A stretch of 11,691 bases of DNA from Methanolinea sp. (GTDB lineage: Archaea > Halobacteriota > Methanomicrobia > Methanomicrobiales > Methanospirillaceae), in assembly GCA_013331225.1 (NCBI GenBank), contig DUGV01000243.1, positions 1 to 11,691 of the forward strand, written 5' to 3'. The position numbers and the translations under genes are program-made. The notes below the pieces were generated by a model. That model was not told where the DNA came from, ran no database searches, and saw only the letters and a program-made list of their open reading frames with translations. Below, piece after piece: positions 1 to 5,422 of this stretch. How positions within the stretch are numbered: position 1 is the stretch's first letter; each line of letters starts with the position of its first letter.

Positions 1-324
1 TTCATCGCCTGCGGGCAGGACCCGGCGCACGTCACCGAGGGGAGCATGGCAATTACCACGGTCGACGAGGGGGAGGGAGGACTGTATGTTGCAGTCACCC
101 TCCCCGACCTTCCCGTCGGCACAGTCGGCGGCGGGACCGGGGTGGGGACCCAGGCCGAGTGTCTCTCTCTGCTCGGGGTGGCCGGGGGCGGGAACCCTCC
201 CGGGTCACACGCACGGAAGTTCGCCGAGATACTCGCCGCGGGCGTCCTTGCCGGGGAACTCTCGCTCCTGGGCGCACTCGCCGCCCAGCACCTGGCACGG
301 GCCCACAAGTCGCTGGGCCGCTGA
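1..324 (+). CDS. hmgA: HMG-CoA reductase, C-terminal part (partial, 5' end outside window)
   Basis: The frame is open from base 1 and gives 107 residues ending at a TGA (322-324). HMG-CoA reductase makes mevalonate from HMG-CoA with NAD(P)H, the committed step towards archaeal isoprenoid lipids. The fragment shows the hallmark block GQDPAHVTEGS, the glycine-rich GTVGGGTGVGTQ (nucleotides about 118-153), and a C-terminal LAAQHLARAHKSLGR in which the His at 304-306 aligns with the catalytic His of the SHMxxNRS-type tail of class I enzymes. The enzyme is normally about 400 residues, so roughly three quarters lies to the left. It is convergent with the acetyltransferase gene, with only 9 bp between the stops. 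Family assignment is secure from motifs; the symbol hmgA is by convention. Confidence 0.95.
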   Translation, partial: FIACGQDPAHVTEGSMAITTVDEGEGGLYVAVTLPDLPVGTVGGGTGVGTQAECLSLLGVAGGGNPPGSHARKFAEILAAGVLAGELSLLGALAAQHLARAHKSLGR

Positions 325-333
325 AGGGGATCT

Positions 334-792
334 TTAGCGGAACCACTTCATCATGACGATCGCGTCCTCCCCGTTCGCGTAGTAGCCAGCGAACCGGAGG
401 ACCGGGCGATAGCCGAGCCTCCGGTAGAACTGCTGCGCAGGGCGGTTCGAGACCCGGACCTCGAGCTGCACGCCGGTTGCAAGATCCACCGCGAACTGCT
501 GCTCCACCCGCCCGACGAGTCGCCTTGCGATCCCCCTCTTTCTCCATGCTGGAGTGACCGCGAGGTTGCAGATGTGCCCGTAGACCTCTTCGCCCGTATC
601 CTCGAGGCCGCCGAGTACAAAACCCACGACCTCGCCTGAGACAGTGGCGACAAAGAAGGATTCGGGGAAGTAGGAGAGCGCCTCGGCAAAGACCGCTGCC
701 TTCCATGGGTCGAGAAACGACTCCTGCTCGATCAGGGCAATGCGGTCGATGTCACTTGGCCTGGCCCGGCGTAGGGCGATCTCGGCGGGCAT
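334..792 (-). CDS. rimI: Ribosomal-protein-alanine N-acetyltransferase RimI / archaeal Ard1-like
   Basis: A 152-residue single-domain GNAT acetyltransferase. Family members transfer acetyl from acetyl-CoA to protein N-termini; in archaea RimI-like enzymes are broad Nat/Ard1-type N-terminal acetyltransferases acting in the cytoplasm. The acetyl-CoA pyrophosphate loop is WRKRGIARRLV (residues 83-93, R/QxxGxA with R84, G87, A89). It is followed by the RimI-typical LEVRVSNRPAQQFY (110-123), LGY (126-128) and the C-terminal GYYANGEDAIVM block (136-147). Length and order fit RimI closely. The ATG at 792 has no strong Shine-Dalgarno, but a TATA-like element at 831-840 sits at a distance that would give a leader of about 17 nt. 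The gene is divergent from the DUF1015 gene and convergent with hmgA. It could be annotated simply as a GNAT N-acetyltransferase; the protein target is not visible from sequence. Confidence 0.9.
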   Translation of the reverse strand: MPAEIALRRARPSDIDRIALIEQESFLDPWKAAVFAEALSYFPESFFVATVSGEVVGFVLGGLEDTGEEVYGHICNLAVTPAWRKRGIARRLVGRVEQQFAVDLATGVQLEVRVSNRPAQQFYRRLGYRPVLRFAGYYANGEDAIVMMKWFR

Positions 793-830
793 GGAGAGGT
801 CTACCGTCTTTTACACTATGGTCTTCATTG

Positions 831-840
831 CTATAATATA
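831..840. promoter_or_regulatory. TATA element, possibly shared by divergent rimI and DUF1015 genes
   Basis: CTATAATATA lies in the 60-75 bp gap between two divergent genes and resembles an archaeal TATA box in both orientations (TATATTATAG on the other strand). Taking the usual 25-28 nt from box centre to transcription start, it predicts starts near 863 (+) and near 809 (-), just ahead of the ATGs at 868 and 792. No other TATA-like stretch is evident in the gap. Bidirectional use is inference. Confidence 0.5.
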
Positions 841-867
841 CTGCCAGGGAGAATGATAGAGGGAGAA

Positions 868-2130
868 ATGGTGGATATTTTTCCTTTCCCCGCGGTCCGC
901 CCCCCGGCCGGTGCAGCCCCTATGGTCGCCGCGGTCCCCTACGACGTGGTGACCACGGACGAGGCTGCCGCCTGCATCAGGAAGAACCAGTCGAGCTTCC
1001 TTCGGGTGAGCAGGCCCGACGCCGACCTTCCCGGGGTCTCTCCCCATGATTCCATGGTGTATGTCAGGGCACGCGAGGTGTTCGCCGAGTTCCGTGCACG
1101 GGGCCTCCTCAAGAAAGACCACGCCCCTGCCATGTACCTCTACCGCGTGACCGGGAACGGGAACGACTTCCTCGGGCTCGGGTGCACGGTCTCCGTGCGC
1201 GACTACGAGGAGAACACCATCCGGCGGCACGAGCTGACCCGGTACGACAAGGAGGAGGACCGCACACGGCACATCGACGCGGTGAACGCTCACAGCGGGC
1301 CCGTGGTGCTCCTCTTCGAAGACAGGAACGATACCCACGGGTTCCTCGATGCGCTCTGGAACAGGCTCGGGAAGGAGGATGCCGTGGTCAGTTGGGATGA
1401 CGGCACGGTCCATCGGGTGAAGTGCATCACCGGGGAGGGGGACCTCTCCACCCTTGAGAGGACCTTCCGGGCCATCCCCCGCCTCTACATCGCCGACGGG
1501 CACCACCGGGCCAAGTCCGCGGTGAACGTCTGCCTCAAGCGGAAAGTGGAAGGGCGGCTCACCCCCGAAGCTTCCCGGTTCCTCGGGGTGATCTTTGCCC
1601 ACGACCGCGTGAAGATCCACGGGTACAGCCGGATCGTCACCGACCTCTCGGGACTCTCGGCCCCGGAGTTCATGAACCTCCTGAAAGGGGTCTTCTCGGT
1701 CACCCCCTACGGCGAGGTCGACACAAGGGCATTCCACATCCCCCCGCGACATTCTTCTCCGGGGGAGTGCCACGTGATGCACATGTACCTCGGCGGTGCG
1801 TGGTACGAGTGCAGCCGCCCGCGCGACGGGAGCATGGACCGGATCGAGGCACTGGATGTCTCTGTCCTCCAGCAGGAGGTGCTGACCGGGATCCTCGGCA
1901 TCACGGACCCGAGGGGGGACCCCCGCCTCCATTATCTTGGGGGTGCCCGGCCGATCGGAGACCTCGAGAACATGGTGAAGAACGACGGGTACGCGGTGGC
2001 CTTCTCGATGCAGCCGGTAAAAGTCGAGACCGTGATCGAGATCGCGGATGCCGGGGGCATCATGCCCCCGAAGTCCACCTGGTTCGAACCCAAGCTCCTC
2101 TCGGGCCTCGTGGTCCATACCCTGGACTGA
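868..2130 (+). CDS. DUF1015 family protein, SerK-like (putative free serine kinase)
   Basis: A 420-residue protein if started at ATG 868; an in-frame ATG at 853 would add MIEGE. I prefer 868 because the family opens with a VDIFPFxAxRP-type block, because GAGGGAG precedes 868, and because the only TATA element predicts a transcript start near 863. Visible family landmarks are VDIFPFPAVRP at the N-terminus, RRHELTR (about residues 119-125 from 868), YIADGHHRAKSA (about 207-218) and the C-terminal PPKSTWFEPKLLSGL (about 400-414). DUF1015 includes Thermococcus SerK, an ADP-dependent kinase that phosphorylates free L-serine, and staphylococcal SbnI. A role in supplying O-phosphoserine, which methanogens use for cysteine synthesis, is plausible but inferred. 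No serine or cysteine pathway gene is adjacent. No truncation is seen. Confidence 0.88.
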   Translation: MVDIFPFPAVRPPAGAAPMVAAVPYDVVTTDEAAACIRKNQSSFLRVSRPDADLPGVSPHDSMVYVRAREVFAEFRARGLLKKDHAPAMYLYRVTGNGNDFLGLGCTVSVRDYEENTIRRHELTRYDKEEDRTRHIDAVNAHSGPVVLLFEDRNDTHGFLDALWNRLGKEDAVVSWDDGTVHRVKCITGEGDLSTLERTFRAIPRLYIADGHHRAKSAVNVCLKRKVEGRLTPEASRFLGVIFAHDRVKIHGYSRIVTDLSGLSAPEFMNLLKGVFSVTPYGEVDTRAFHIPPRHSSPGECHVMHMYLGGAWYECSRPRDGSMDRIEALDVSVLQQEVLTGILGITDPRGDPRLHYLGGARPIGDLENMVKNDGYAVAFSMQPVKVETVIEIADAGGIMPPKSTWFEPKLLSGLVVHTLD

Positions 2131-2138
2131 TTATCTTC

Positions 2139-2190
2139 TCGCTTCGGCGACTTTTTATTCCGTAACTGTCTCTCCCGGTCTTTTTTTTAA
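2139..2190 (+). terminator. Likely terminator of the DUF1015 gene
   Basis: Nine bases after the stop codon a short hairpin TCGC-TTCG-GCGA (2139-2150) with a UUCG tetraloop is followed directly by CTTTTT (2151-2156). A second, longer T8 tract lies at 2181-2188. Archaeal transcription commonly ends at U-rich tracts with or without hairpins, so either or both could serve. Confidence 0.6.
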
Positions 2191-2533
2191 AAGAAATAGC
2201 CACCTCTCGACAGGAAGGATGAAATTCCATTCTGCCTGCCCGTTTCCCAGGTTATAAGAGAACAATGGCCGCCCCTGTCGCGGGAATCTCCTCCAATCCC
2301 TGATACGTTATCCCCCAAATCAGGACTGGTCCGGCACACCATGTGTATCATCTTTCTGTGGCTCATCTCTCTATCTCCGTGCTCCCGGGTATCCCGGGTA
2401 ATTTCAGTCCCTGCGCGGTTCCACTCCGTATCACCCGGTTCGTGGAAGGGCCTGCAGCAACGAGAAGGATTTCTCCTCGCTGGTACTGCACAGAAGCGGA
2501 TTTTTTTTCCTGAACGGCCCTACATGGTATACT
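2191..2533 (+). other. Gap before hisG: probable long 5' leader with hairpin and T8 tract
   Basis: There is no convincing gene in these 343 bp; the open frame from 2341 runs into hisG out of frame and its translation shows no family features. A TATA-like TTATAAGA at 2252-2259 could start a transcript near 2282, giving hisG a leader of about 250 nt. Near its end a stem forms from CAG/CGAG (2455-2457, 2461-2464) with CTCG/CTG (2476-2482), with an alternative GAGAA-GGAT-TTCTC (2462-2475). A T8 tract follows at 2501-2508, only 25 bp before the hisG ATG. CCCGGGTA occurs twice in tandem near 2385-2400. No His-rich leader peptide was found. Confidence 0.4.
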
Positions 2534-3406
2534 ATGATCACTATCGCACTTCCCAAGGGCAGCCTGGAGGAGCAGACCCTCCTTCTCTTCCGCGAGGCGG
2601 ATCTCGAGGTGAAGCGGTCCGACCGTGACTACAATCCAATGATTGCGGACAGCCGCATCGCCAAGGTGAAGATCCTCCGCCCACAGGAGATCCCCCGGTT
2701 CGTGGAGATGGGCTACTTCGACGTCGGGATATCGGGGCTTGACTGGGTGAAGGAGAGCGGTGCCAGGGTCCGCGAGGTGGCCCGGCTCAATTACAGCAAG
2801 ACCGGCGAGGGGACAGTCAAGATCGTGGTGGCAGTGCACCGGGACGAGCCGATCAACGACGCAAAGGAGATCCGTCCGAACAGCCGTATCACGACAGAGT
2901 ACCCCGAGCTGACCCGCGAGTACTTCGGCCGGCTCGGCATCCCTGTCCAGCTCTTCCACTCCTTCGGGGCGTCGGAGGCCAAGGTTCCCGACCTGATGGA
3001 CGTTGTCGTGGACCTGACCGAGACCGGGACGACGCTGCGGAGGAACGGCCTGAAGATCATCGGGCAGATCATGGAGTCCTACACGATGATCATCGCGAAC
3101 CGCGAGTCCTTCGAGGACCCGGCGAAGCGAAAGGCAATAGAGGAGATCGTGACCCTCCTCTCCGGGGTGATGGAGGCGAGGCGGCAGGTGCTCCTCTCGA
3201 TGAACGTGCCGACCTCGGCGATGGAGACGGTGATTTCCGCTCTCCCGGCCATGAAGAAGCCCACCGTGAGCCGGCTGCACGGGATTGACTTCTACAGCGT
3301 GCAGACCGTGGTCCACAAGCAGGACGTGAACACTCTCATTCCCAGCCTGAAGGCTGCAGGGGCAGAGGATATCCTAGAGATCCCAATTACAAAAATCGTC
3401 CGTTAA
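2534..3406 (+). CDS. hisG: ATP phosphoribosyltransferase, long form
   Basis: A 290-residue enzyme for the first, committed step of histidine biosynthesis: ATP + PRPP gives phosphoribosyl-ATP. The start ITIALPKGSLEEQTLLLF is the canonical HisG N-terminus, so ATG 2534 is well supported although no Shine-Dalgarno precedes it. The PRPP-binding loop is DVVVDLTETGTTLRRNGL (residues 156-173). YFDVGISGLDWV (61-72) matches the first catalytic lobe. Residues about 213-290, ending AAGAEDILEIPITKIV, form the ACT-like regulatory domain of the hexameric long form, which binds histidine and gives feedback inhibition; this form does not need HisZ. No other his gene is adjacent, so it appears to be a lone his locus. 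It probably ends at the T-rich stretch around 3452-3470. Confidence 0.96.
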   Translation: MITIALPKGSLEEQTLLLFREADLEVKRSDRDYNPMIADSRIAKVKILRPQEIPRFVEMGYFDVGISGLDWVKESGARVREVARLNYSKTGEGTVKIVVAVHRDEPINDAKEIRPNSRITTEYPELTREYFGRLGIPVQLFHSFGASEAKVPDLMDVVVDLTETGTTLRRNGLKIIGQIMESYTMIIANRESFEDPAKRKAIEEIVTLLSGVMEARRQVLLSMNVPTSAMETVISALPAMKKPTVSRLHGIDFYSVQTVVHKQDVNTLIPSLKAAGAEDILEIPITKIVR

Positions 3407-3532
3407 ACAGCCCATATCATAAAATAACCCATATTTTCAGTATTTCGCAGAATATATTTTTCTTCTGTTTAACCTGTTGGATCGGAAAACCGTTCGCGAA
3501 TCCAGACCTAAAACACAAAAAACGAGCAAAAT
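3407..3532 (+). other. AT-rich gap after hisG: T-rich end and small palindrome
   Basis: No gene is seen. ATATATTTTTCTT (about 3452-3464) is a plausible U-rich terminator for hisG. An 8-bp perfect palindrome TTCGCGAA lies at 3493-3500, about 35 bp upstream of the next TATA box, where an operator could sit. CCCATAT occurs twice, near 3411 and 3428. All assignments here are tentative. Confidence 0.35.
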
Positions 3533-3541
3533 AGTTAAATA
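3533..3541 (+). promoter_or_regulatory. TATA box upstream of RNase H gene / candidate small RNA
   Basis: AGTTAAATA preceded by A-rich GAGCAAAAT (BRE-like) is a good archaeal promoter element standing just before an abrupt change to GC-rich sequence. It predicts transcription from about 3560-3565. It overlaps the ATG at 3541, which makes that ATG an unlikely translation start. Confidence 0.55.
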
Positions 3542-3562
3542 TGGTGAGAGTGCAACCACTCC

Positions 3563-3672
3563 TTCAGGTGGGAATGAGCGAGGATCGCGCGAATCCCGGC
3601 GGTGCTGCCCTTCACCCCCAGGGTGAGTCCCTCTCCCCCTCCTGCGCGATGCGTTCTCCTCTTGATTTTTTT
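3563..3672 (+). ncRNA. Candidate structured small RNA or 5' leader (tentative)
   Basis: This is a GC-rich stretch of about 110 nt bounded by a TATA box at the expected distance upstream (3533-3541) and a T7 tract at its end (3666-3672). ATCGCGC (3584-3590) can pair perfectly with GCGCGAT (3644-3650), enclosing a hairpin TCACCC-CCA-GGGTGA (3612-3626); GAGG (3580-3583) and CCTC (3658-3661) can extend the closing stem. No C/D-box pair, tRNA fold or H/ACA ending was recognised. The same bases are open in the frame of the RNase H gene, so the alternative is an N-terminal extension of that protein. Pairings of this length can arise by chance in GC-rich DNA. Confidence 0.25.
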
Positions 3673-4266
3673 ATATCCGCTCCGAATGACCATGAACCCT
3701 TCATGAAAGCCGCCGGATCCGGGGGCCTGTCCTGTCGGGACCAGTGCTACGAGATCATGGTGGACGGGAGCGGCGACGGGCACAGTATTGCCCTCTTTCC
3801 CGGCGAGGAGGTCTTCTTTGCGTACGAGCGGGGGGCGTCCAACAATGACGCCGAGTTCAACGCCGTCATCCTGGCACTCGAGAACCTCCCTCCCAGGGCC
3901 CATGCCCGGATCCGAACCGACAGCCAGGTGGTGGTCTGGCACCTCTCTGCCACAAATCCCCGGCGGCATGCGAATTATATCCGGAAGAAGGCGCAGATCG
4001 AGGAGATCATTGCGAGCAGGCACTTGAAGGTCGAGATCCAGTGGATCCCGCGGAGAGAGAACCGGGCAGACCGTTTCCTGAAGCACTACATCGAGAGCCT
4101 CTGCGGGGCAAGGGGGCGCGAACCCCTCCACAGGCGGGTCAGGCGCCTCGAAGTGGAGAACCTCCGGCTGAAGGCGAAACTTGCAAAAGCCATGAACCTG
4201 CTCGAAAAACGGCCGGTAGTAGTCCGGGATACGGGCGGATACTGCATGTTCCAGGAACAACAGTAG
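3574..4266 (+). CDS. RNase HI-like (RNase H fold) protein with C-terminal coiled coil
   Basis: An RNase H superfamily protein carrying all four acidic metal-binding residues: VDGS Asp (codon 3763-3765), NNDAEFNA Glu (3853-3855), RTDSQ Asp (3919-3921) and ENRAD Asp (4069-4071). This is the DEDD pattern of active type I enzymes that cut the RNA strand of RNA-DNA hybrids, using Mg2+. After the domain, RRVRRLEVENLRLKAKLAKAM (about 4135-4195) shows heptad spacing of L/V residues and predicts a coiled coil, suggesting self-association or a partner. The start is uncertain. ATG 3541 overlaps a TATA box. ATG 3574 has AGGTG upstream and gives 230 residues. ATG 3703 (187 residues) lies about 30 bp after TTTATAT at 3670-3676 and begins right before the conserved domain. 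The function as a nuclease is family-based; the cellular substrate is unknown. Confidence 0.85.
   Translation: MSEDRANPGGAALHPQGESLSPSCAMRSPLDFFISAPNDHEPFMKAAGSGGLSCRDQCYEIMVDGSGDGHSIALFPGEEVFFAYERGASNNDAEFNAVILALENLPPRAHARIRTDSQVVVWHLSATNPRRHANYIRKKAQIEEIIASRHLKVEIQWIPRRENRADRFLKHYIESLCGARGREPLHRRVRRLEVENLRLKAKLAKAMNLLEKRPVVVRDTGGYCMFQEQQ
3670..3676 (+). promoter_or_regulatory. Possible internal TATA box for a short RNase H form
   Basis: TTTATAT follows directly on the T7 tract and predicts a transcript start near 3700, three bases before ATG 3703. A leaderless transcript from here would encode just the RNase H domain and coiled coil. Confidence 0.35.
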
Positions 4267-4280
4267 CAGATGGCGTGGCC

Positions 4281-5087
4281 TCAGGACGGACTCTTCCTCA
4301 CCGTGATCGCGTCTACCCCGAGGTTCAGCACCGGGCCTTGCCTGCCGGGGCAGGCAATCGCCCTTAAAAATTCTCTGGTTCTCCCGAGAACCTTTTTGGG
4401 GAGGGAGCCTGATTCCACCATGAGAGAGAACGTGATCAGCTCCTCGAGGAGGTGTTCGTTGCCCGGCATGAAGATCTCTCTTGCCTGCAATGCACCGGGA
4501 AGGCAGGTGACCTCGTGGGGGATGCCGTGTTTCTCCAGGATGTCCCGCACGTTCCAGCTGGTGAAAGTGGGGTCAGTAACCCTGTCGGAGGGGAGGATGT
4601 CCCCCCAGAGGAGGTTTAACATATAGCAGAAGTTCGTCGGGCTGCCATGGTAGATGACCGCCTTGCCGTGATCGTTCACCAGTTCCAGGGCATGCAGCAG
4701 GTACGGTTCGGGGTCGGGCAGGAAACAGTAGGTGCAATGGGAGAGCAGGACGAGGTCGAACTGCTTCCCAAAGGCGCTCGCGGGGGTGAAAAAACCGAGA
4801 GTGATCTCTTTTTCTACCGGGATTCCGTCCAGGTTCTCCCGGATCTGCGCGACATGGTCTGCTGACGGTTCGATTGCAGTGTAGCTGCGGACAGGAACCC
4901 TGCATCGTTCGACAAAAGACCTCGCGAATTTTCCCGTCCCGGCGCCGATATCGAGCATGGAGAGGCCGCCCGGGAAACACTCTTCGGCGACGCCGAGGAG
5001 GTGGTCGAGCATGAAGGGGTACTCGACCGAGTACTTCTCGAGCACATTGAATGCCTCGATGTAGCGGTCGAACGTGATGCACTGCAT
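4281..5087 (-). CDS. SAM-dependent methyltransferase, class I, HNMT-like
   Basis: A 268-residue Rossmann-fold methyltransferase. Motif I is MLDIGAGTGKFA (residues 44-55), the acidic end of strand 2 is AIEPSADHVAQI (71-82, E73 for the SAM ribose), and the motif IV region is FDLVLLSHCTYCFL (110-123). The overall layout recalls histamine N-methyltransferase and its relatives: Y-x-x-AF near the N-terminus, IEPSA, the LLSHCTYCF strand, YHGSP, and a late GNEHLLEELITF resembling the GNExxxLLxxF of HNMT. I would call it a small-molecule methyltransferase of that type; the substrate cannot be read from sequence. It is convergent with the RNase H gene (14 bp between stops) and transcribed away from the DNA methyltransferase. 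The ATG at 5087 lacks a Shine-Dalgarno and a TATA-like ATTATTT lies 29-35 bp upstream, so the transcript may be nearly leaderless. Confidence 0.85.
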   Translation of the reverse strand: MQCITFDRYIEAFNVLEKYSVEYPFMLDHLLGVAEECFPGGLSMLDIGAGTGKFARSFVERCRVPVRSYTAIEPSADHVAQIRENLDGIPVEKEITLGFFTPASAFGKQFDLVLLSHCTYCFLPDPEPYLLHALELVNDHGKAVIYHGSPTNFCYMLNLLWGDILPSDRVTDPTFTSWNVRDILEKHGIPHEVTCLPGALQAREIFMPGNEHLLEELITFSLMVESGSLPKKVLGRTREFLRAIACPGRQGPVLNLGVDAITVRKSPS

Positions 5088-5115
5088 GGTTCTTTAGTCT
5101 TTTGCATTCGTTCGG

Positions 5116-5122
5116 AAATAAT
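5116..5122 (-). promoter_or_regulatory. TATA-like element of the HNMT-like gene
   Basis: On the minus strand this reads ATTATTT, centred about 32 bp upstream of the ATG at 5087, predicting a start near 5092 and a very short leader. It is the only A/T-rich stretch in the area. Confidence 0.4.
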
Positions 5123-5145
5123 GTTCCCGGGACACCGGGCAACAT
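5121..5145. repeat. Imperfect palindrome upstream of the HNMT-like gene (operator candidate)
   Basis: ATGTT-CCCGG-GACA-CCGGG-C-AACAT: two arms of 10 bp with one unpaired C (5140) around a 4-nt spacer. It abuts the TATA-like element at 5116-5122, a common site for archaeal regulators. It could alternatively form an RNA hairpin, but on the gene's strand it lies upstream of the predicted transcript start. Confidence 0.45.
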
Positions 5146-5406
5146 GCCGGGAGCCTCCGGTCCAGGTTCGAAGCGCCCCTGAACACCTGGGGGAAAAGAG
5201 GGGGAGTGTCTCTTCGCTCCCTTGCATACCCTGCAGGTATTTCTCTTCTGCAGGTCCACTCTCACTTGATGGAATTCGAGGGATTGCCATTCCTACCCTT
5301 TTACCGGACAGTCGCGGTACGACGCAGCCGACAACTCCCACGGGACCCGCGATGGAATTTGGTCGGCATGACAGCAGGGCGGCTCTCCCCCGACGAAGTG
5401 GGGGGG
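5146..5406. other. GC-rich gap between the divergent methyltransferase genes
   Basis: There is no supported gene in these 261 bp; the open frames present are shadows with no recognisable family. Seen here are a hairpin CCAGGTTC (5162-5169) with GAACACCTGG (5181-5190), two copies of CTGCAGGT (5231-5238 and 5248-5255) 17 bp apart, and an in-frame TGA at 5369-5371 that limits how far upstream the DNA methyltransferase can start. No clear TATA box for that gene was found. Confidence 0.4.
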
Positions 5407-5414
5407 GGAGGTGA
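5407..5414 (+). promoter_or_regulatory. Strong Shine-Dalgarno deciding the DNA methyltransferase start
   Basis: GGAGGTGA is an exact match to the complement of the archaeal 16S rRNA 3' end and stands 8 nt before ATG 5423. The upstream GTG at 5411 is part of this site, so 5423 is the start. Confidence 0.8.
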
Positions 5415-5422
5415 CACCAGAT

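Noticed and set aside
811..2118. A 435-codon open frame on the minus strand opposite the DUF1015 gene
   Set aside because: It mirrors the DUF1015 gene, is rich in His, Pro, Val, Glu and Asp as expected from antisense GC-rich codons, and shows no family motif. The plus-strand frame has clear DUF1015 blocks.
2341..2628. A 95-codon open frame starting in the gap before hisG
   Set aside because: Its last third overlaps hisG out of frame, it has no ribosome binding site, and its composition changes at the hisG start.
2363..3316. A 317-codon open frame opposite hisG
   Set aside because: hisG is unmistakable on the plus strand; the opposite frame is His/Leu/Arg-rich with no motif.
5162..5190. TTCGAA loop context resembling a tRNA T-arm
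   Set aside because: The stem around it does not have T-arm geometry, and no acceptor, D or anticodon arms can be placed around it.
5231..5255. Two CTGCAGGT copies as a possible CRISPR-like or iteron repeat
   Set aside because: Only two 8-bp copies are present with no further units; too little to call an array or origin.
5411..5422. GTG at 5411 as the start of the DNA methyltransferase
   Set aside because: This GTG lies inside the GGAGGTGA Shine-Dalgarno, and ATG 5423 is at the ideal distance from it.
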